Assembly (NCBI GenBank): GCA_033026295.1 | Contig: CM065179.1 | Location: 23,677,275-23,741,274 of the forward strand | Length of the DNA: 64,000 nt | Source of the DNA: Channa striata | Lineage: Eukaryota > Chordata > Actinopteri > Anabantiformes > Channidae | Reading direction: 5' to 3' | Shown: one piece after another, positions 49,075-63,000 of the stretch | How positions within the stretch are numbered: position 1 is the stretch's first letter | Layout of the letters: each line of letters starts with the position of its first letter | Program-made: the position numbers and the translations under genes | Notes under the pieces: model-generated | Seen by the model: the letters and a program-made list of their open reading frames with translations, nothing else | The model's database searches: none | Told to the model about the DNA's origin: nothing

Positions 49075-49774
49075 AAATGACTTATTGACTTATCCAGAAA
49101 ACTGAGGCCAGGAATACTCTAGGCTTGGAAACAAAATGTAGGAAACAATATAACAAATACGTATTATATTATATCATGTTATTGCATATGCATCTCAGAA
49201 AAATATACAATAAATATATACATATTTAAACTTCCCTGGAAAACAATCTATCCCCACTCTTAAATAAAGTGGGTTGGCTGAGTTGTTTTTTTTAACATAC
49301 ATTTCATCATGTTCTGATGACTTCAAAAAACCTTGTTGAAGAACGTGTCAAATTGAGTTGTATATGCTGTATATGTCCCGATAATACTGATGACAAATGG
49401 CTGCGTAGTAACGTAGTAACACATTTATCAGTTGTAATGGGTGGACCACAGCTAATGTCTAAGAGATGAAAATAACCAAGCTGGTTGTCAAGATGTATGT
49501 TCGCATTTAGTCACTGCCGTGACTCTGCATGGCCCTCAATTATTTACAACCCAGGTATAAGAGGCCTCTTTCACCAGCGAACAGTTAAAAGTTTGTCAAA
49601 CATCTGAGTCTGCCACAAAAACCATTTTGACCAGAAAGAAAATCAACAATCATATAGTGAACGGTGTCCTAGCAGGAGGAGGATAAACCACCTTACCGTT
49701 TTATGATAATACAAAATGGGACTATAGGCCTTGTCGTTTTGTCATGATTGTGTTTAACCACATTGATAAAAGGG

Positions 49775-50042
49775 TCGACTGTGGTCCAGTAGGTAGCACA
49801 GTCGTCCACCAATCCTACAGCTCTTGGGTCTATCACCGGCTCCTCTGGTCACAGCATACAGCGTTGTTGATGTGTCCTTGAGCAAGACACTGAACCCCCC
49901 TTAGTTGCTCCTGGTGAGTGTTGGCCAGTTGCATTGCATCTCCCCCATCGTTGTGTGATTGTGAGTATGAATGAGCGTGAATAAGAAGCAGTGTAAAGGG
50001 CTTTGAGTACCAACAGCTATATCAGTGCTATATCAGTAGAGA
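49775..50042 (+). repeat. tRNA-derived SINE-like teleost repeat (family B)
   Basis: Same order as the reverse complement of 4862-5092: GTGGTCCAGTAGGTAGCACA at the head, GTGTCCTTGAGCAAGACACT, CATCTCCCCCATCGTTG, then AGGGCTTTGAGTACCAACAG near the end. Confidence 0.7.
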
Positions 50043-51023
50043 AATAAACACATCCTTTTATCGCTATCAGAATCTGTCAGCCTCGTTTTTGAGACTACAA
50101 ATCATATTAGAATTTTATATCATTTTCTTAAATGTGCATCAGTGTTGGTTGAACACTGGTTTGTCAATCTTTATAGACGTTAGTGTCCCATGAAGATAAA
50201 TTGCAGAAACTCAAACATTACTTAAACTAAATGTCCTCCCACATGCTGTTAATAATAACATAATAGTACTATAATATTAGCATGCTGATGTTATAGTACT
50301 ATTCATAGTATAGTAGTAGTACTATTAGTACAAATCAACAATGTGCCTACAGTGAGTACTTACTGATTGTTAACATTAATGTATATTTAATATGGGCACA
50401 GTACAGTCAGTGCAATTCCATACATGATTTCAGTGTAGTGGTTCAGTTAATAGTTAATACTGTGTTCATTTAACCTGACAACATGATGAGTTGTTTAACT
50501 ATCGTCATAAAAATGTCAGAGGACTGTAAACACATTTTAGTCTTCTGCCTTTGTAATTAACACTCCTCTCTCTGTCTACCAGGGTTTTTTATGTATGCAT
50601 GTGACTCTCTTAACACTGCTCCTAAAGGTCATGGGACTATTTTAATTTGGAAAGGATAGTGAGGCAAATCTAGTTACTTTTTGAACTGACTTTTGACTTT
50701 GTGAATTGCTTGGGTTCAAGATGGTTTGCTTGCTGTAAACATTCCTTCGCTTTCATACAGGCCAACACAAAAAAAGCTCTTTAAATGAAGGTGAACGTGG
50801 GCAATCAGTGACAGCTTGTTTTATGCAGAAATGTATTCACTTGTGCATCTACAGCTAAAAAGCTGCCTGTGCAGTAAATTTAAGTGGATACTGTATAACA
50901 TTCCTATTAAGTAGAGTAACAAAGACAAATACTGCAACTTTGGAAACATATTTAAAAGTTAAAGCCTTTTATTGTGTCTATTGTGAGTCTGGGTTTTCAA
51001 AATAAAAAAGTAGTTTCTTTTCA

Positions 51024-51082
51024 TTTCAATTCAACTTTATTTATATAGCGCCAACTCACAACAAAGTCATCTCAAGGTAGTG
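51024..51082 (-). repeat. Dispersed teleost repeat, family A (3' end fragment)
   Basis: TTCAATTCAACTTTATTTAT then AGCGCCAACTCACAACAAAG and TCATCTCAAGG. Confidence 0.75.
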
Positions 51083-52529
51083 TACATAATGAAGCCAAGA
51101 CTATATTTCCAGTCTTCATCAGACTACAGCCAGACAAGGTAAAGTTTTTAATTCTCACTTCCTACATCTACTCTTACTAATTGTGGTGTAGTTAAGAACT
51201 CGAGTAGGGGATTATGCCAAAGCAAACTTGAACTGTGGGATGGACACAGACACTCGACCTCTTTTGCATCCAAACATTTGGATACCTTGGATGCATCTGC
51301 ATTTGGATGCTGCTCCTTTGGCCTTAGTGACTTTAGGTGATTGAGGTTTAGGCAAAGCAAAGTAACTCTACCGTCTCAAATATCAGACGCCACTGTGCCA
51401 ACATGTCAGTCCACATGTATGTCCTTCTGCTGAAGTGGAAAAACATACAACCCAAAGTCAGCTGACATTCCCTGAGAACATGTGTTGGTTTGATTTATGT
51501 GAGGTGCATGTGTTGACTGACCAGTCTACAAGTGTGTCTTTAACACACCCAGGACGTGGTATGTGGACACAGTGTCTACAACACATAACATTCCTTTACA
51601 GTCTACGATGTCCTGCTTGGATGGAAAACTCGCTCCCTCAGAAAGGTTGACGCCATGGACCTTGAACAACACTGTTGTTGGCAGCAAATAGAAAAAAATA
51701 ACACTGAGTATGTCAAAGGGAAAAGCCAACACCAGACCGTTTCAGAACGGTAAATTTTTAAGATCCTTTTACTAATTTCCATCATCATCCAATATAATCA
51801 CAAACGATTTCCTGATATAGCATGTATTAGTTCATGAAAAGGTTTTGAAGAACTGTTGCAGCTGTTACACCATGTTTCTTAGTACATTTCAACATATACT
51901 GCCCCTGCTCTAGCTGGAAGGATGATTAATACGACAAAACTGATGTGTCAACCTCATTCTTGTAACCATAATAATGAATCTCCAAAACACTTACTCAAAC
52001 TCAAACACCATCATCTTTATCTAGACCATCGACAGACAACCAATTTAAGGTTTCTATTCTTCAAGATGGAGAACCTGTTCTCACAAAGACCTTCAAGGCC
52101 AGCAGCAATATTAAATGTTTTATCATTTATGAGAAATCAACTAAATTTCAATTAAACTGCCACTCCAGTAGGTTTTCACAGTCAATTCCTGTTTTTGACA
52201 CACAGCCTGGAAACAAGTGAACCAGAAACCAGAGCAAACACTAGACCAAAACATGAGGAAGCTGTTGGCACCCGGCTGCTAAAACAGGAACAGTCAACAT
52301 GACAGGACTAAATATTGACTGAAGCCCACTTTAGCCCACACATATACCTGCTTGGTCCATAAAGTAACAGGGCCAGGAATAATGGTTGCCCGGGTCGATA
52401 TTTGCTTATCCTGTGTACAGCACCTAGTTTAAGACAGGCCTTTTAACACAGGACAGCTCTAGTGCTAGTAGTGGACCAAGGCTCTCCAGGATGCAGGGGT
52501 GGGAAAAATAAAAAGGGAACCTGATGCGC

Positions 52530-52858
52530 AAGGTGAAGGGCATAAAGGACTAATGTCTCACCGCTCTTCCAAAATACAATCCCTCCCCTCCTCTGTGCTC
52601 GAACAACGTCTGGTGGTCCAAACGCCACACAGAAGACACCAAGGCAAGCTCTTCAGCTCAGCGATCCCATGATGGTTGAATGAGCTGCCAAACTCTGCAC
52701 CTCACTCACTGCTGAAAACAGAACTCTTCCTCATCTTTCTTTGCAATCAAAAAAATAATAATTCATCTCTTTCTTGCACTTTGCCTTTTGCTTGCCTTGT
52801 ACCTTTTACTTGTAAGTCACTTTGGATAAAAGCCAAATGAATAAATGTAAATGTAAAT
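52530..52858 (+). mobile_element. 3' fragment of an L2-clade LINE
   Basis: Ends in the very characteristic fish L2-type tail AAGTCACTTTGGATAAAAGC, then AAATGAATAAATGTAAATGT. Upstream, the plus strand retains decayed remnants of the end of the reverse-transcriptase protein (around the ATGAGCTGCCAAACTCTGCA segment), with stops. Heavily 5' truncated; start approximate. Confidence 0.7.
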
Positions 52859-53595
52859 TCGCAAAGTGCAGGACTGTCAAAACACACAACTGAGTCTGAC
52901 TCCACAGTCTTCTGTGTGGTAATGTTTAAGCAAGAAATTGACTTTGGTTTCATTTTGAGCAATAGTGAGGTTGAGTTTGAAGGTTAACAAGTTAAGTTCC
53001 TCTCTATTCCACCAAACTACAGTCTTTTTTTCTAACCTTTGCATTAAAGATTAGATATTTTATTGGATGCAAATATGTCTTATGGAAACATGTTAGTGAT
53101 GTCTTTAACATTGATATAATGCATGTTAAGTCATGTTCTCTATAAACATGTTTGCATTTGAAGTCGGATAGAAATGTCATTTTGGTAGAGAAGAGGCTTG
53201 TCTGTACTACACAAACTGTACCACAGGGTTGGATGTGCTTCACAGTTCATGTCATAAAACTGTGTTTTAATATCCCAGTGCTTGAGGCGCACATGTTTGC
53301 CATGTTCATCAAAGCAAATTTAATCCACTTAAATCCATTAGTAGGTGTAATACTGCAGTAATAGATGTTTTCAGAAGCATCAATGGAAAATGTTGGCATA
53401 CAGCACTAAGACACAGTAAATTATGAATCACAATCACAAAAAATATGGGGTTGGGATTATATTTCAGATGACGGAATCACTTTGACACTTTGGTCAAGTG
53501 GCTTAAAATATCAAATAATGGGTAATAACACAATATAGAAACAAATACGATCACAGTTTATCAATACGTCAAGTAGATGATGGAATGGAGCTCAC

Positions 53596-53710
53596 CTGAT
53601 TTCTGATGGTGGTGTCGGACATAAGTCAATGGTCAGACTGTCGGAACAGTTGTCCCCTAACATGTCACTTGGCACTTTGCAACACCTCCACCCATGGACT
53701 CCTGTTTCCT
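53596..53710 (-). other. Candidate non-coding first exon of kcnmb2
   Basis: A consensus donor (AATCAG followed by GTGAGC) lies at 53596/53595 on the minus strand, 4.7 kb upstream of the kcnmb2 start codon. Only the donor and strand support it; the 5' limit is a guess. Confidence 0.2.
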
Positions 53711-54008
53711 ATTACGTCAATTTAATTAACTTTAAAATGTTCTGATTGCTGCTTGTTGCTGCTCTTATTACCAAGCTTGTTTTTCAGATGCTAAATCTCA
53801 CCATCTCTATAGAAATCTCTGTCTATTTCAAGGAAGCAAACATTTTTGAGAAAAATAAAGTACTCGAAAGCAAACTGCCAAAACAAGAGCTGGTCAGTAA
53901 TTTTCCATCTTCTGGAGCCATTCTCCAAATACACAGCCACAAGTCTTTATGGTTATGGTGAAAGCCGCCTCACGGTTCTGCTTTTGACTGCTGCGCTGAC
54001 TAAAGGTG

Positions 54009-54146
54009 TCAGGTGTCTAACAGCAGTGTATGGGAGTTTGCGTAAGCCTCATCAGCATCTGGCAGTGTGGATATGGGAGGTGGCTGGGCTCTGAGGATGT
54101 GGGCTGGAGCAGACAGGAAGATGCACAAGGCCAACACTGTCCTCAT
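54009..54146 (-). CDS. Small open frame with a signal-peptide-like N-terminus, unrecognised
   Basis: 45 codons from ATG (54146) to TGA (54009). It begins with a hydrophobic run (MRTVLALCIFLSAPAHILRA) that looks like a secretory signal, then a proline-rich stretch QPPPISTLPDADEAY. I recognise no family, no poly(A) signal or donor was seen nearby, and a chance frame is quite possible. Confidence 0.15.
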   Translation of the reverse strand: MRTVLALCIFLSAPAHILRAQPPPISTLPDADEAYANSHTLLLDT

Positions 54147-56209
54147 CTGCTGAGGTGATGAAGGGAATTATTTAGCCACTGGCTGACAGATATGTGAAAT
54201 AATAATAATAAACTATATGTGCAAAATGAGTGATAACAGAAAGTCAATTAAGAACTCAGCTAATGTAAATTTGATTTTATGTGAATGCAAATGTACATGG
54301 ACACAAGTCACGTTCATGTACTGCTACTGTGTATCACATAAAAGTCTATTTGTGGCTCAGAAGAGCGAGAGTCCATAGGTGGTGCTGTGTATTTCTTGCT
54401 AGATTATGTGGACATATATAAACACAGCTATTTGTTCACCTGTTAAGAGGTCATGGGCAGCATGTCACGGTCTCTCCTGTGGTCATGCATCACACACATA
54501 CTTACATATACAGTCAACATAAATTTCCCCCACCTCCTTCGCATCCTTGGATATCAACACACATGCACACATGCTGTCTTAATCTCAAACAGTTTATGAG
54601 CCTCTTGTCACAGACTTTCCAGCTTTCCTGGAAACCAGACCGTTAGGTGGCGAGATGACGGCACCGGTGCTGCAAGTCTCTGGGTCAGGGTTAGAGGACC
54701 CAGACACACACATGGACACACACACACTGGGTTCATCAGCAATGATGTCACAGTATATCTAAATGGCATGTGCGGTGTGTGTGCACCTGTCTTTTGGCAT
54801 AATAACTGACATTAGATCAGACAGGTTTGGAGCCCACAGAACAAAGGGCTAGGGAGGCCCTGAGAGCTGAGTGTGGTGCACCTTAAGGAAACCCCTGCTA
54901 ATAGACCATATACAAGTCAATTAAGAAAAGAACCAGCTTCATAACACAGGTGCAACGTTTAGAAAATGAACTGCAAATAGAGAAAATGTAACCAAGAAAC
55001 ATTAGCTTGAGATGAACTGCACACCAATACAGTTTAAATTATTAAAAATAACTTTCCAAGATCTCAAATATAGCACCATTCAATTAATCTTATGGGAAAT
55101 AAGGGAAAAAATAGACATATGTCAATTCTTCTCAGCTTTACGTGGAGGTCAAAATAATGCACAGAGCGTAAAAGTGCACCCAGTAACACGAAAGCAGCAA
55201 GCAACATGTATTTTACTTATGAAAAAAAATAATAAAAACACTGTCCCAGGCTGCTCAACAGTGCCATGAACCCAAAATGTCTTTTGTGTGATTGTAGCAG
55301 GGGATATTGGTTAAAACACAAATTAATTTGGTTAAAAAACCCAAAAGAACAAAAAACAGGGGCCAACTGAGACGACATTATTGCAGCGTTAAAATATTAG
55401 TGGGCTGTGAATGACCCAACCAGTAGCTACATCACAGGTGACAAAGGACCAAGACTTATTTCCTTATAATAACGTCCTTAAAGGACAGGGTGATATGGTG
55501 GAGACAGGATTAAAACGGGCTTGTCTGGTGTGTAAGCGTAAGTCTGTGAGGAGAAGTCCAGACAGCGGGTGTTAATGGCTCAAAGCAGACTTGTTGGATC
55601 CTGGAATATTGTTCCAATATAACACTTTTTTGTTTTCAGTTTTCTACTTGATAAACTTATGTAGCCCAGTAGTCACTGTGTTATACTATATTTCATGTTT
55701 TTGTTTTCTAAGAAAAAGAAATATTCGACTCTTTTGTCCATAAGCACCTTTACCCTGAGCAGGTGGAGTAAAATAAACCAGCTTAGGCGACAGCAAAGAG
55801 AGTGAACCACAAAAACGAGCTAAAAGATAGTTGATTTGTGAGAAATATCCAACCATGCACTGATGTGTTTTCTAGCTTAGGAACTACTCTTACTAATCCA
55901 GAACATTTTCGAGTTTTTGGATGTGTAATTGAACACCAGAATGTCATTGCGTTTTAATCCCATGGCATGTTAAAATGTGTCCTCTGGGTTGAACCAATAT
56001 GTGTCTCTCGTGGCCCACGACATACCTGTCATTCTGCAGACTGAACAACCTTCACTGCTCACAACAGCAGTGTACGAGGATAATTGACTGTGGCACCTGG
56101 GGGGCAGCGTCATAAATGAGACCTTTTCCTTGTATCACATCCTCAGATGCATGGGACGGGAATTCTGCAGCAGTCTGACCCATCCAGCTGTGTGAAACTC
56201 AGTCCAAAC

Positions 56210-56470
56210 AGTATTCTTATTGCTTTTGTGGCTCTGTTCTTTTCTCTTTCCACTTTCCACTCACCTCAACCAGTCAAGGCAGATGTCCGCCCACCCTGAG
56301 CCTGGTTCTGCTGGAGGTTTCTTCCGTTAAAGGGAGTTTTTTCTGCTCAAGGGGATTTGTTGGGTTTTCTCTAAATGTCTGTATAGTCTTTATAGACTTT
56401 CTTATGTGAAGTGCCTTGAGATGACTTTGTTGTAAATTGGCGCTATATAAATAAATTTGAATTGAACTGA
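56210..56470 (+). repeat. Dispersed teleost repeat, family A (long copy)
   Basis: Almost the same as 45629-45901, with a short internal loss after the AAAGGGAGTTTTTTC segment. Confidence 0.9.
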
Positions 56471-57279
56471 TTTATGTGTCAAAACACAAAAACACACAAA
56501 CCAATAAAATAGTGAATATAAAATCATCTTTAAATATTATTACTAAACACCAAACAATACAACCTGTCACACAAATCTCAAATAACCTCAGTTACAGCAT
56601 TGCAGCTGTGATGTTTCGATTTATACGCACGTCTGTCCAAACTCAGATTCTAAACCAATTATCTTTGAGCGTAGCAGGTTGCTGTGACATTACCTTTACA
56701 GTAAAGAGATGGACAGACAACCCCAAAGCTCCACACTGACAAAGACAAAAAGGCAAAAGGACACAATTTTCTACTCAAAAATTTGATCATTTCCGTTCGA
56801 TTTTCTTCTGCAATTCAACTAAAATAATTTTTATATGTGTATATAGTATTTTTGTGATTTCTATTTCATCTTACACAGCTGTTCTCACTTGTGATTCTAA
56901 GACCCGTTGGTTGATCCTCACTCTCTTGTTATTCTTGTTATTCCATGCTGGGTTAACAACCTTTACTAACCAGTAGGTCTACGAAGCACAGCTATTGTGT
57001 CACGTAAGTCCAGACATAAAGACAAAATGAGCATATCCAGAGTCTCTACACTGTACAAATGACGTCCCTTCTCTCACATTTGTGTTATACTGCTATACTA
57101 TAGTAAACTGTACATTGTTAACACAGTTAAAAATATTTTATAGTTTTAAATGTTACAAACCATCAGATGAAGACAGGAATTGGAGCTGAGTGGACGGAAC
57201 AGAGAGTCTGGTCAGTGGGCTCACTTTGGGGCACCATGTTGTTGTTCTGTTCTTCTGACCGTGACTGCCGTCACAAATG

Positions 57280-57304
57280 CACACACACACACACACACAC
57301 ACAC
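57280..57304. repeat. CA-dinucleotide microsatellite
   Basis: Pure AC run of about 25 bases. Confidence 0.95.
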
Positions 57305-57330
57305 GAACCACAGGATGGGGTGTGATCGAA

Positions 57331-57332
<2 letters not shown>

Positions 57333-57369
<37 letters not shown>
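57333..57369. repeat. CA-dinucleotide microsatellite
   Basis: Pure AC run of about 37 bases, 28 bases after the first one. Confidence 0.95.
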
Positions 57370-57371
<2 letters not shown>

Positions 57372-59916
57372 AATTGGTGGAAGTGAAAGCTTTGCTGACT
57401 TTCCTGCTTCTGGGAAAGTCAGAGATGGCCAGTTGCCATAAGAAGGAAACATTCCATCCACTGAGTGCAGTTTAGACAGTGATTTAGATTGTAATGAGTA
57501 TATAATGAGTTCAGGCCCTTTAAAGTCATCTATCATACCAGCACGTTGCAACAGACGTTTTTCTCGTAAAAACCTTGGAACAACCATCACTGTGCACTGT
57601 AGTTCCCCCACAGCTTCAAAAATTAAAGCAAACGTAAATGTTGGAAAATTATGTGTACGCTGTTTTATTAGCTTTGAAAATCCACACTGGACTCTGGAGA
57701 ATAAGTTTATCGTTGTACTGTCTGAAGATCATCTGCAGATTCCCAGTGGGCAATGTGGGACTGAAAATGAGCCCTGGAACTTTCCCACAAAGGCCCCAAA
57801 ACCCAGGCAGACAATTAATATGTTAAAACAATCATCATGGTAAATTGGACTTTAAACTACTTCTTTGTACTGTTTTTAGATCATTACAGCAGAAAATGCT
57901 GAAATGTCTTTTAATTGACCAAGCCCTCGTCACTTCCTGTTAGTGCTCTTGATTGACTACAGCCCTGACCATCACACAGTAAGAAAAATTCCAAGCAGTC
58001 TGTGGAGTTATAATTAAAAATGCTCAATATATTGTAATCTTTATCATTACCAAGATTGTCAGTGTGTGAAATGAAAAAACAACAATAACGTCTGAATTTA
58101 ATGTCTGTATTAGGGGCTTATCCTGTCACCTACTGATTTTATCAAACTTTGCTGTTAGCAGCTTGTCCTGATTGTACCTCTCCCTCATTATCCCATATGC
58201 TTGTCATCTTTTTTTTTTGGACATTTGTAAGAATAAGGTCATATGCTGCTCATTTTTATAAGTTCTTTCTCTACAGTTTCCCCTGGATGCTCAGCATTAG
58301 CTCAGTTAGCATCTGCTGTTGCAAAAAAAGCATTATTTCTTTTCTGGATTCATTAACATCCCTAAGGCCGAGGTTTCTGTGGGTTTAATTGATGCCTGTG
58401 TGGAACTTGTCTGCCTCTTATTACTTCTGCTTCACCTGTCAGATGTGATTTTAACACTCTTATTTATCTTCATGTGATTTTTATTGGTGCCGTTTGTTAA
58501 TTAAAAAACACTATTTCTCTTAGAAAACTGCTGCTGATGCAGCTGCTACGGAGACATTACTACTAATAAATAATTTTGTTACCTATAAAAGAATTAAATG
58601 CTCCACCTTTCTAGTAGAATTGATAATATGTCTTCAGGAGGGTCTAACCCACCCCATGACAATGGCCCGTCCTCATACATGTTTCCTACTGTTTCTATGG
58701 GAAAGTTCAAACTGTGATATTCTTCTGTTCAGAATGAGAAATTCACCCAGTACCATCATCACGTGACTTTAAACTGGGCTGTACTGGCCTCTAGCGGCTG
58801 ACGTCAGGCTGACATGCTGTCACACACACAAATACTTCACACTTACATCAATACATTTGCATTTGCTGAAACACCAAAAGAAAATCATTTTTAAATGTTT
58901 TTTTGCTTGTAATTTTTAAGTTTTTCATGTTCATGTTTACAACAAATGAAAGTTTAAAATTGTTTTTAAATACAGATGTCAATGAAACATGTTTTGTTAA
59001 TGGACAACTTTTACGTTTGTACATTAAGGTAATGGTATAATTTAATCCACTTTCCTGCAATCCCAATGCTTTCCTCACAAAACACACTAAAATGTGGACA
59101 CTGCACAATTTAGAGTCATTTTATTTGTTTGGGCAAGTTGAAAGATTAAATATATCACCACCTCATACAGTTATGATTCACATTAAGTAATTTAACAGCA
59201 TAAACCCTTGAATTAAAGTTAAATGTAGGAGGAGAGAATCTCCTGAACACTGGTTTGCAGGTAGGATGGGAAGAAGGTAGGAGGTTTTGTCAAATCATTA
59301 GTTAAATTAATGATTTGTCTGCAAATACAGGAAAGTGACAGCCATTAAATAGCAAGTTGGTAGTTTGGTATTTTCACTTTAAAATCACCATCCCAGGAAT
59401 TCATCACTGCTCTCTTTTGGATACCAGCTTCTTCTTCTTTACTGATTTGACTTTGAAGCTTTTTAGTTAAGAAACTTTTTTAGATTATTACATGACTCCT
59501 CATAAACTCCACTAAAGAAGACACATGATCTAATGTGTGATTTCGTGGAGTTTTGTTGAGTAGAACAAGGTGTTGAGAATCATTGTGTTTGTTACTAATA
59601 GTTGTTTATCGGTTATAATATGAGAAACAGTTGGTATTTGAGTATAAAAAGAACTTTAGAGAGGAAAACCAACAGCAACCCACACTGCAATTCTCTATCC
59701 ATCCATGGGGTGGAGCTGTAACAAAGGTTAAACAGAAATTAACATTTAAATGTGTTAATCAACAGTTATGTTTTTATTAACAGAATTAATGTGCAGACTC
59801 AGATTGGCGTCAGTAGACTTGAAGGACTTGGAAAAGATAACACAACATGCTGCTGCTGCTGCTTCAGCATGTGGAACATCACGACAAACATCATCCTCTA
59901 TCAGTGCACACAGAGA

Positions 59917-59929
59917 TCAGTACTCGCAT
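59917..59929 (-). CDS. Candidate terminal exon of the NLR gene
   Basis: A strong acceptor (TATTCTCTCTACAG) precedes 59929. In the phase left by the last LRR exon it would add only four codons (RCEY) and a TGA at 59919-59917. The acceptor is seen; its use is inferred. Other fish NLRs instead continue into a B30.2 exon, which I do not see within the window. Confidence 0.3.
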
Positions 59930-60084
59930 CTGTAGAGAGAATAAGTAAGAAGAGGGGAGATCAGTGAGTGTTTCATCAGCTACGAAGTGAAACTGATCAT
60001 AACGTGTTGAAAAGAAATGACATAAACAGTTTCAGATCAGATTTGACTGAAAACAGCATGGACCGACTCCAACCCTATACTGAC

Positions 60085-63000
60085 CTCAGAGTCTGCAGTC
60101 TCCAGTGTGGACTCTCCACAAGATCAGACAGAAGCTTCACTCCTGAATCCTGCAGGTGGTTCTCACGCAGGTCCAGTTCTGTCAGATGTGAGGGGTTGGA
60201 CTTCAGAGCTGAGACCAGAGAATCACAGCTGATCTCTGACAAACTGCAGCTCCTCAGTCTGAAGAAAGAACAAAATGTGTAACTTTTATTCAAATTTCAA
60301 GTTGAAAATCTGTTGTTTCGCTTTCTAACCACTAATTAATTTATAGTCAATATGAAACTGTGTCGTTTTTTCAGCTCTCATCATCTTCAAGTTCATATAT
60401 CTATTACAGTCTTTTATAGTGTCGTATCCTTGCATGAATTTTAGACTATTCTCATTTAAACTGTCATTAACTTTCAGTCAGCCTATATACATTACGGTAC
60501 AACAAAGGAATGTTATTTATGCAGAACAAGAAGAAGAAGAGCGAAAGATCAGTTACAAGGAGCCATAGGTTCCTATAATACGCATATCTTCTTTACTTTA
60601 ATTTTTCAGTTGTAGCTGGGTTGATCTATGATGAAGTCATGTCTAACTGGATCTGAATTTCCTGAAATTATATCATCTGTGTTCTCAGTCTGATTCCCTC
60701 TTTCATTCAGAACATCCAGTCAGTCAATAATATCAGGTTATATATGGTTCAGTGTCACTACAACTTTCACATCATGGGATTTTCTCAGCACAAAACATAA
60801 AAAATGTTTTCTGACCTCAGTGTCTGCAGTTTGCAGTGTGGACTCTCCAGAAAACCACAGAGCAGCTTCACTCCTGAATCCTGCAGGTTGTTCTCACTCA
60901 GGTCCGGTTCTCTCAGATGTGAGGGGTTGGACTTCAGAGCTGAGACCAGAGAATTACAGCTGATCTCTGACAAACTGCAGCCACTCAATCTGGATAAAGA
61001 ATCAAAGATGTGGATCAAATAATTGGTAATCTATCAGATATGTTCTAATCAATGGTGTTTTCTCTAAAATGAGTAGAGTGATTTTGTTCATCATCCAAAT
61101 GTCACCAAGATTGGTTCATGTCAGCTAAGTCACTGTTAATCATAGTTTTTAGAGTAAAAGACACTGCTGAGACATTCTACTTGCAAAACTTTTTTTCCAG
61201 CTCAAATGAAATATAAATTTGCTAGTGTTAGCCCAAAGGCTAATTTATAGCTGTTATCTCACTATTAATACAGTTATGGATATACAAGGTAAAAACACTT
61301 ACTTCAGAGTCTCCAGTCTACAGTTTGGACTCTCAAGTCCAGCAGACAGTAGTTTTACTAAATTCTGCATCTTGTTTTCGCTCAGGTCCAGTTCTCTTAG
61401 ATGGGAGGGGTTGGACTTCAGAGCTGAAGCCACAAGTTTACAGTGAACGTCTGAGAATCCACAGTGAGAAAGTCTGTGATGACAGATAATATAAAATGTT
61501 AATGTTACAAAATAGAAAAAACTACTTTTTATTTATTTTAATCATAAAAGAGATTGGCCAGTCAATCACTCAGTAAATAACAGATTCGTGGTTTGAAACT
61601 TAAACTCTTCAAAGATTTACTTCAATGTGTCCTTCAGCAGCAACACCAAACTGACTGTGCTTACCAGCCAATGTGGCTAGTGATTTTGCAAAGTTAGCAG
61701 CCACAGTATTTTCACTGGCCATATCCTATAAAATGAGTAAATCTTGCAATAAGTTTTATGAGGCAGTGGAGGGTGTCACCATACAAAAAATTCTGAACAT
61801 CTCACACAGTTCCTATTATTGACCTAAAAGTGACCTACATACCAACAGTGTTATTAAATGCACCTCAGCAGCAAACCTGCCGATTTTGACAGAAGAAGAC
61901 GCCATGAGATGTTTTTGTAATGTAAAACTCATGCACAAATGGAGGTGATCCATTTACAGTCTAGTAACAAACAACTGTAACTACCATCCTGTTCTCCACA
62001 AAAACAATATCAACATCAGCAAATACTAGCAAAGTTGTGTCCATGTGTTGTACAATAATTTGATGTTTTTATTATGACAAGCCTAAGAAAAGTTTCTTGA
62101 ATGGATATTTTTTTTGCACAGGTGTACCTAATGAAGTGACCAGTTAGTATATATGTTCAGCTTGTAACTTTAAAAGGTTGATTAATTCCCCAGTCCTACA
62201 TCTGACAGGAGTATGACTACATTGACTCACTGACTGATCTACACTGATTAATATTGTTAACCACATCTGGACTTACTGAGCCTTTCTGCAGTTCCTCACA
62301 GCTGGAATCAGTCTAAGTCGTCCCTCCTCGGATGTGTTGTACTTCTTCAGGTCCAACTCATCCACAACTTCCTCTAACATTTGTAGCATGCAAGCTAGAG
62401 CTGAGCACTGAAACCCAGAGAGTTTCTTCTCTGATCTGTTCTCTGACTTCAGAAGCTCTTGGATCCTCTCATGTATTGAGTGGTCCTTCATCTCCATCAG
62501 ACATTGGAGGATGTTTAGACATTTGTCTGGGGAGATTTTATCAATGTCCATTTCCTTCAGGTTGTTAATAACTCTCTGGATGATTTCTGGACTGTTCTCT
62601 GTCTGACCCAGCATAACTCCTAAGAGTTTCTGGTTGGACTCCAGAGGGAGGCCATGAAGGAAGCAAACAAAGAGGTCCAGGTGACCATTTTTACTTTGGA
62701 GGGATTTTTCCATGACAATCCTCAGGAAGTTATCCAGAGATGAGTCACTGCATTTGTTTCCCAGGAATTCCTCCACTACCTTTTTATTTCTAGTGTTGTA
62801 ACAGTGGAAGAAGTAAACTGCTGCCAAAAACTCCTGAATGGTCACATGAACAAAGCAGTAGACTGTTGTCTGGAAGATTGCACTCTCAGGCTTGATGATC
62901 TCTGTACAAACTCCTGAATACACCAAGGCCTCTGTTACATCAAGACCACACTGCTCCAGGTCTTCTTGGCAGAATATGATGTTTCCTTTCTCCAGATGTT

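Larger units (their letters stand above)
48943..59916. other. Gene-poor region between kcnmb2 and the NLR gene
   Basis: About 11 kb. Part is probably the kcnmb2 5' intron. It holds repeats at 49008, 49775, 51024, 52530 and 56210 and CA repeats at 57280-57369. The longer open frames here, including those across the CA repeats, show no family resemblance. A weak 5' UTR exon candidate (53596-53710) and a small signal-peptide-like frame (54009-54146) are listed separately. I see nothing else in 57.9-59.9 kb. Confidence 0.5.

Noticed and set aside
49775..49870. tRNA gene
   Set aside because: Box-A-like sequence is present but no cloverleaf or box B can be formed; it is the head of a SINE-like repeat.
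57280..57369. Direct repeats resembling an array
   Set aside because: Simple CA repeats, not CRISPR-like; no spacers of constant length.
57153..57611. 152-codon minus-strand open frame
   Set aside because: It is kept open by two CA microsatellites (Cys-Val runs), has no recognisable domain and no splice support.
57505..57843. 112-codon plus-strand open frame
   Set aside because: No family resemblance and no promoter or poly(A) context; it overlaps the previous chance frame.
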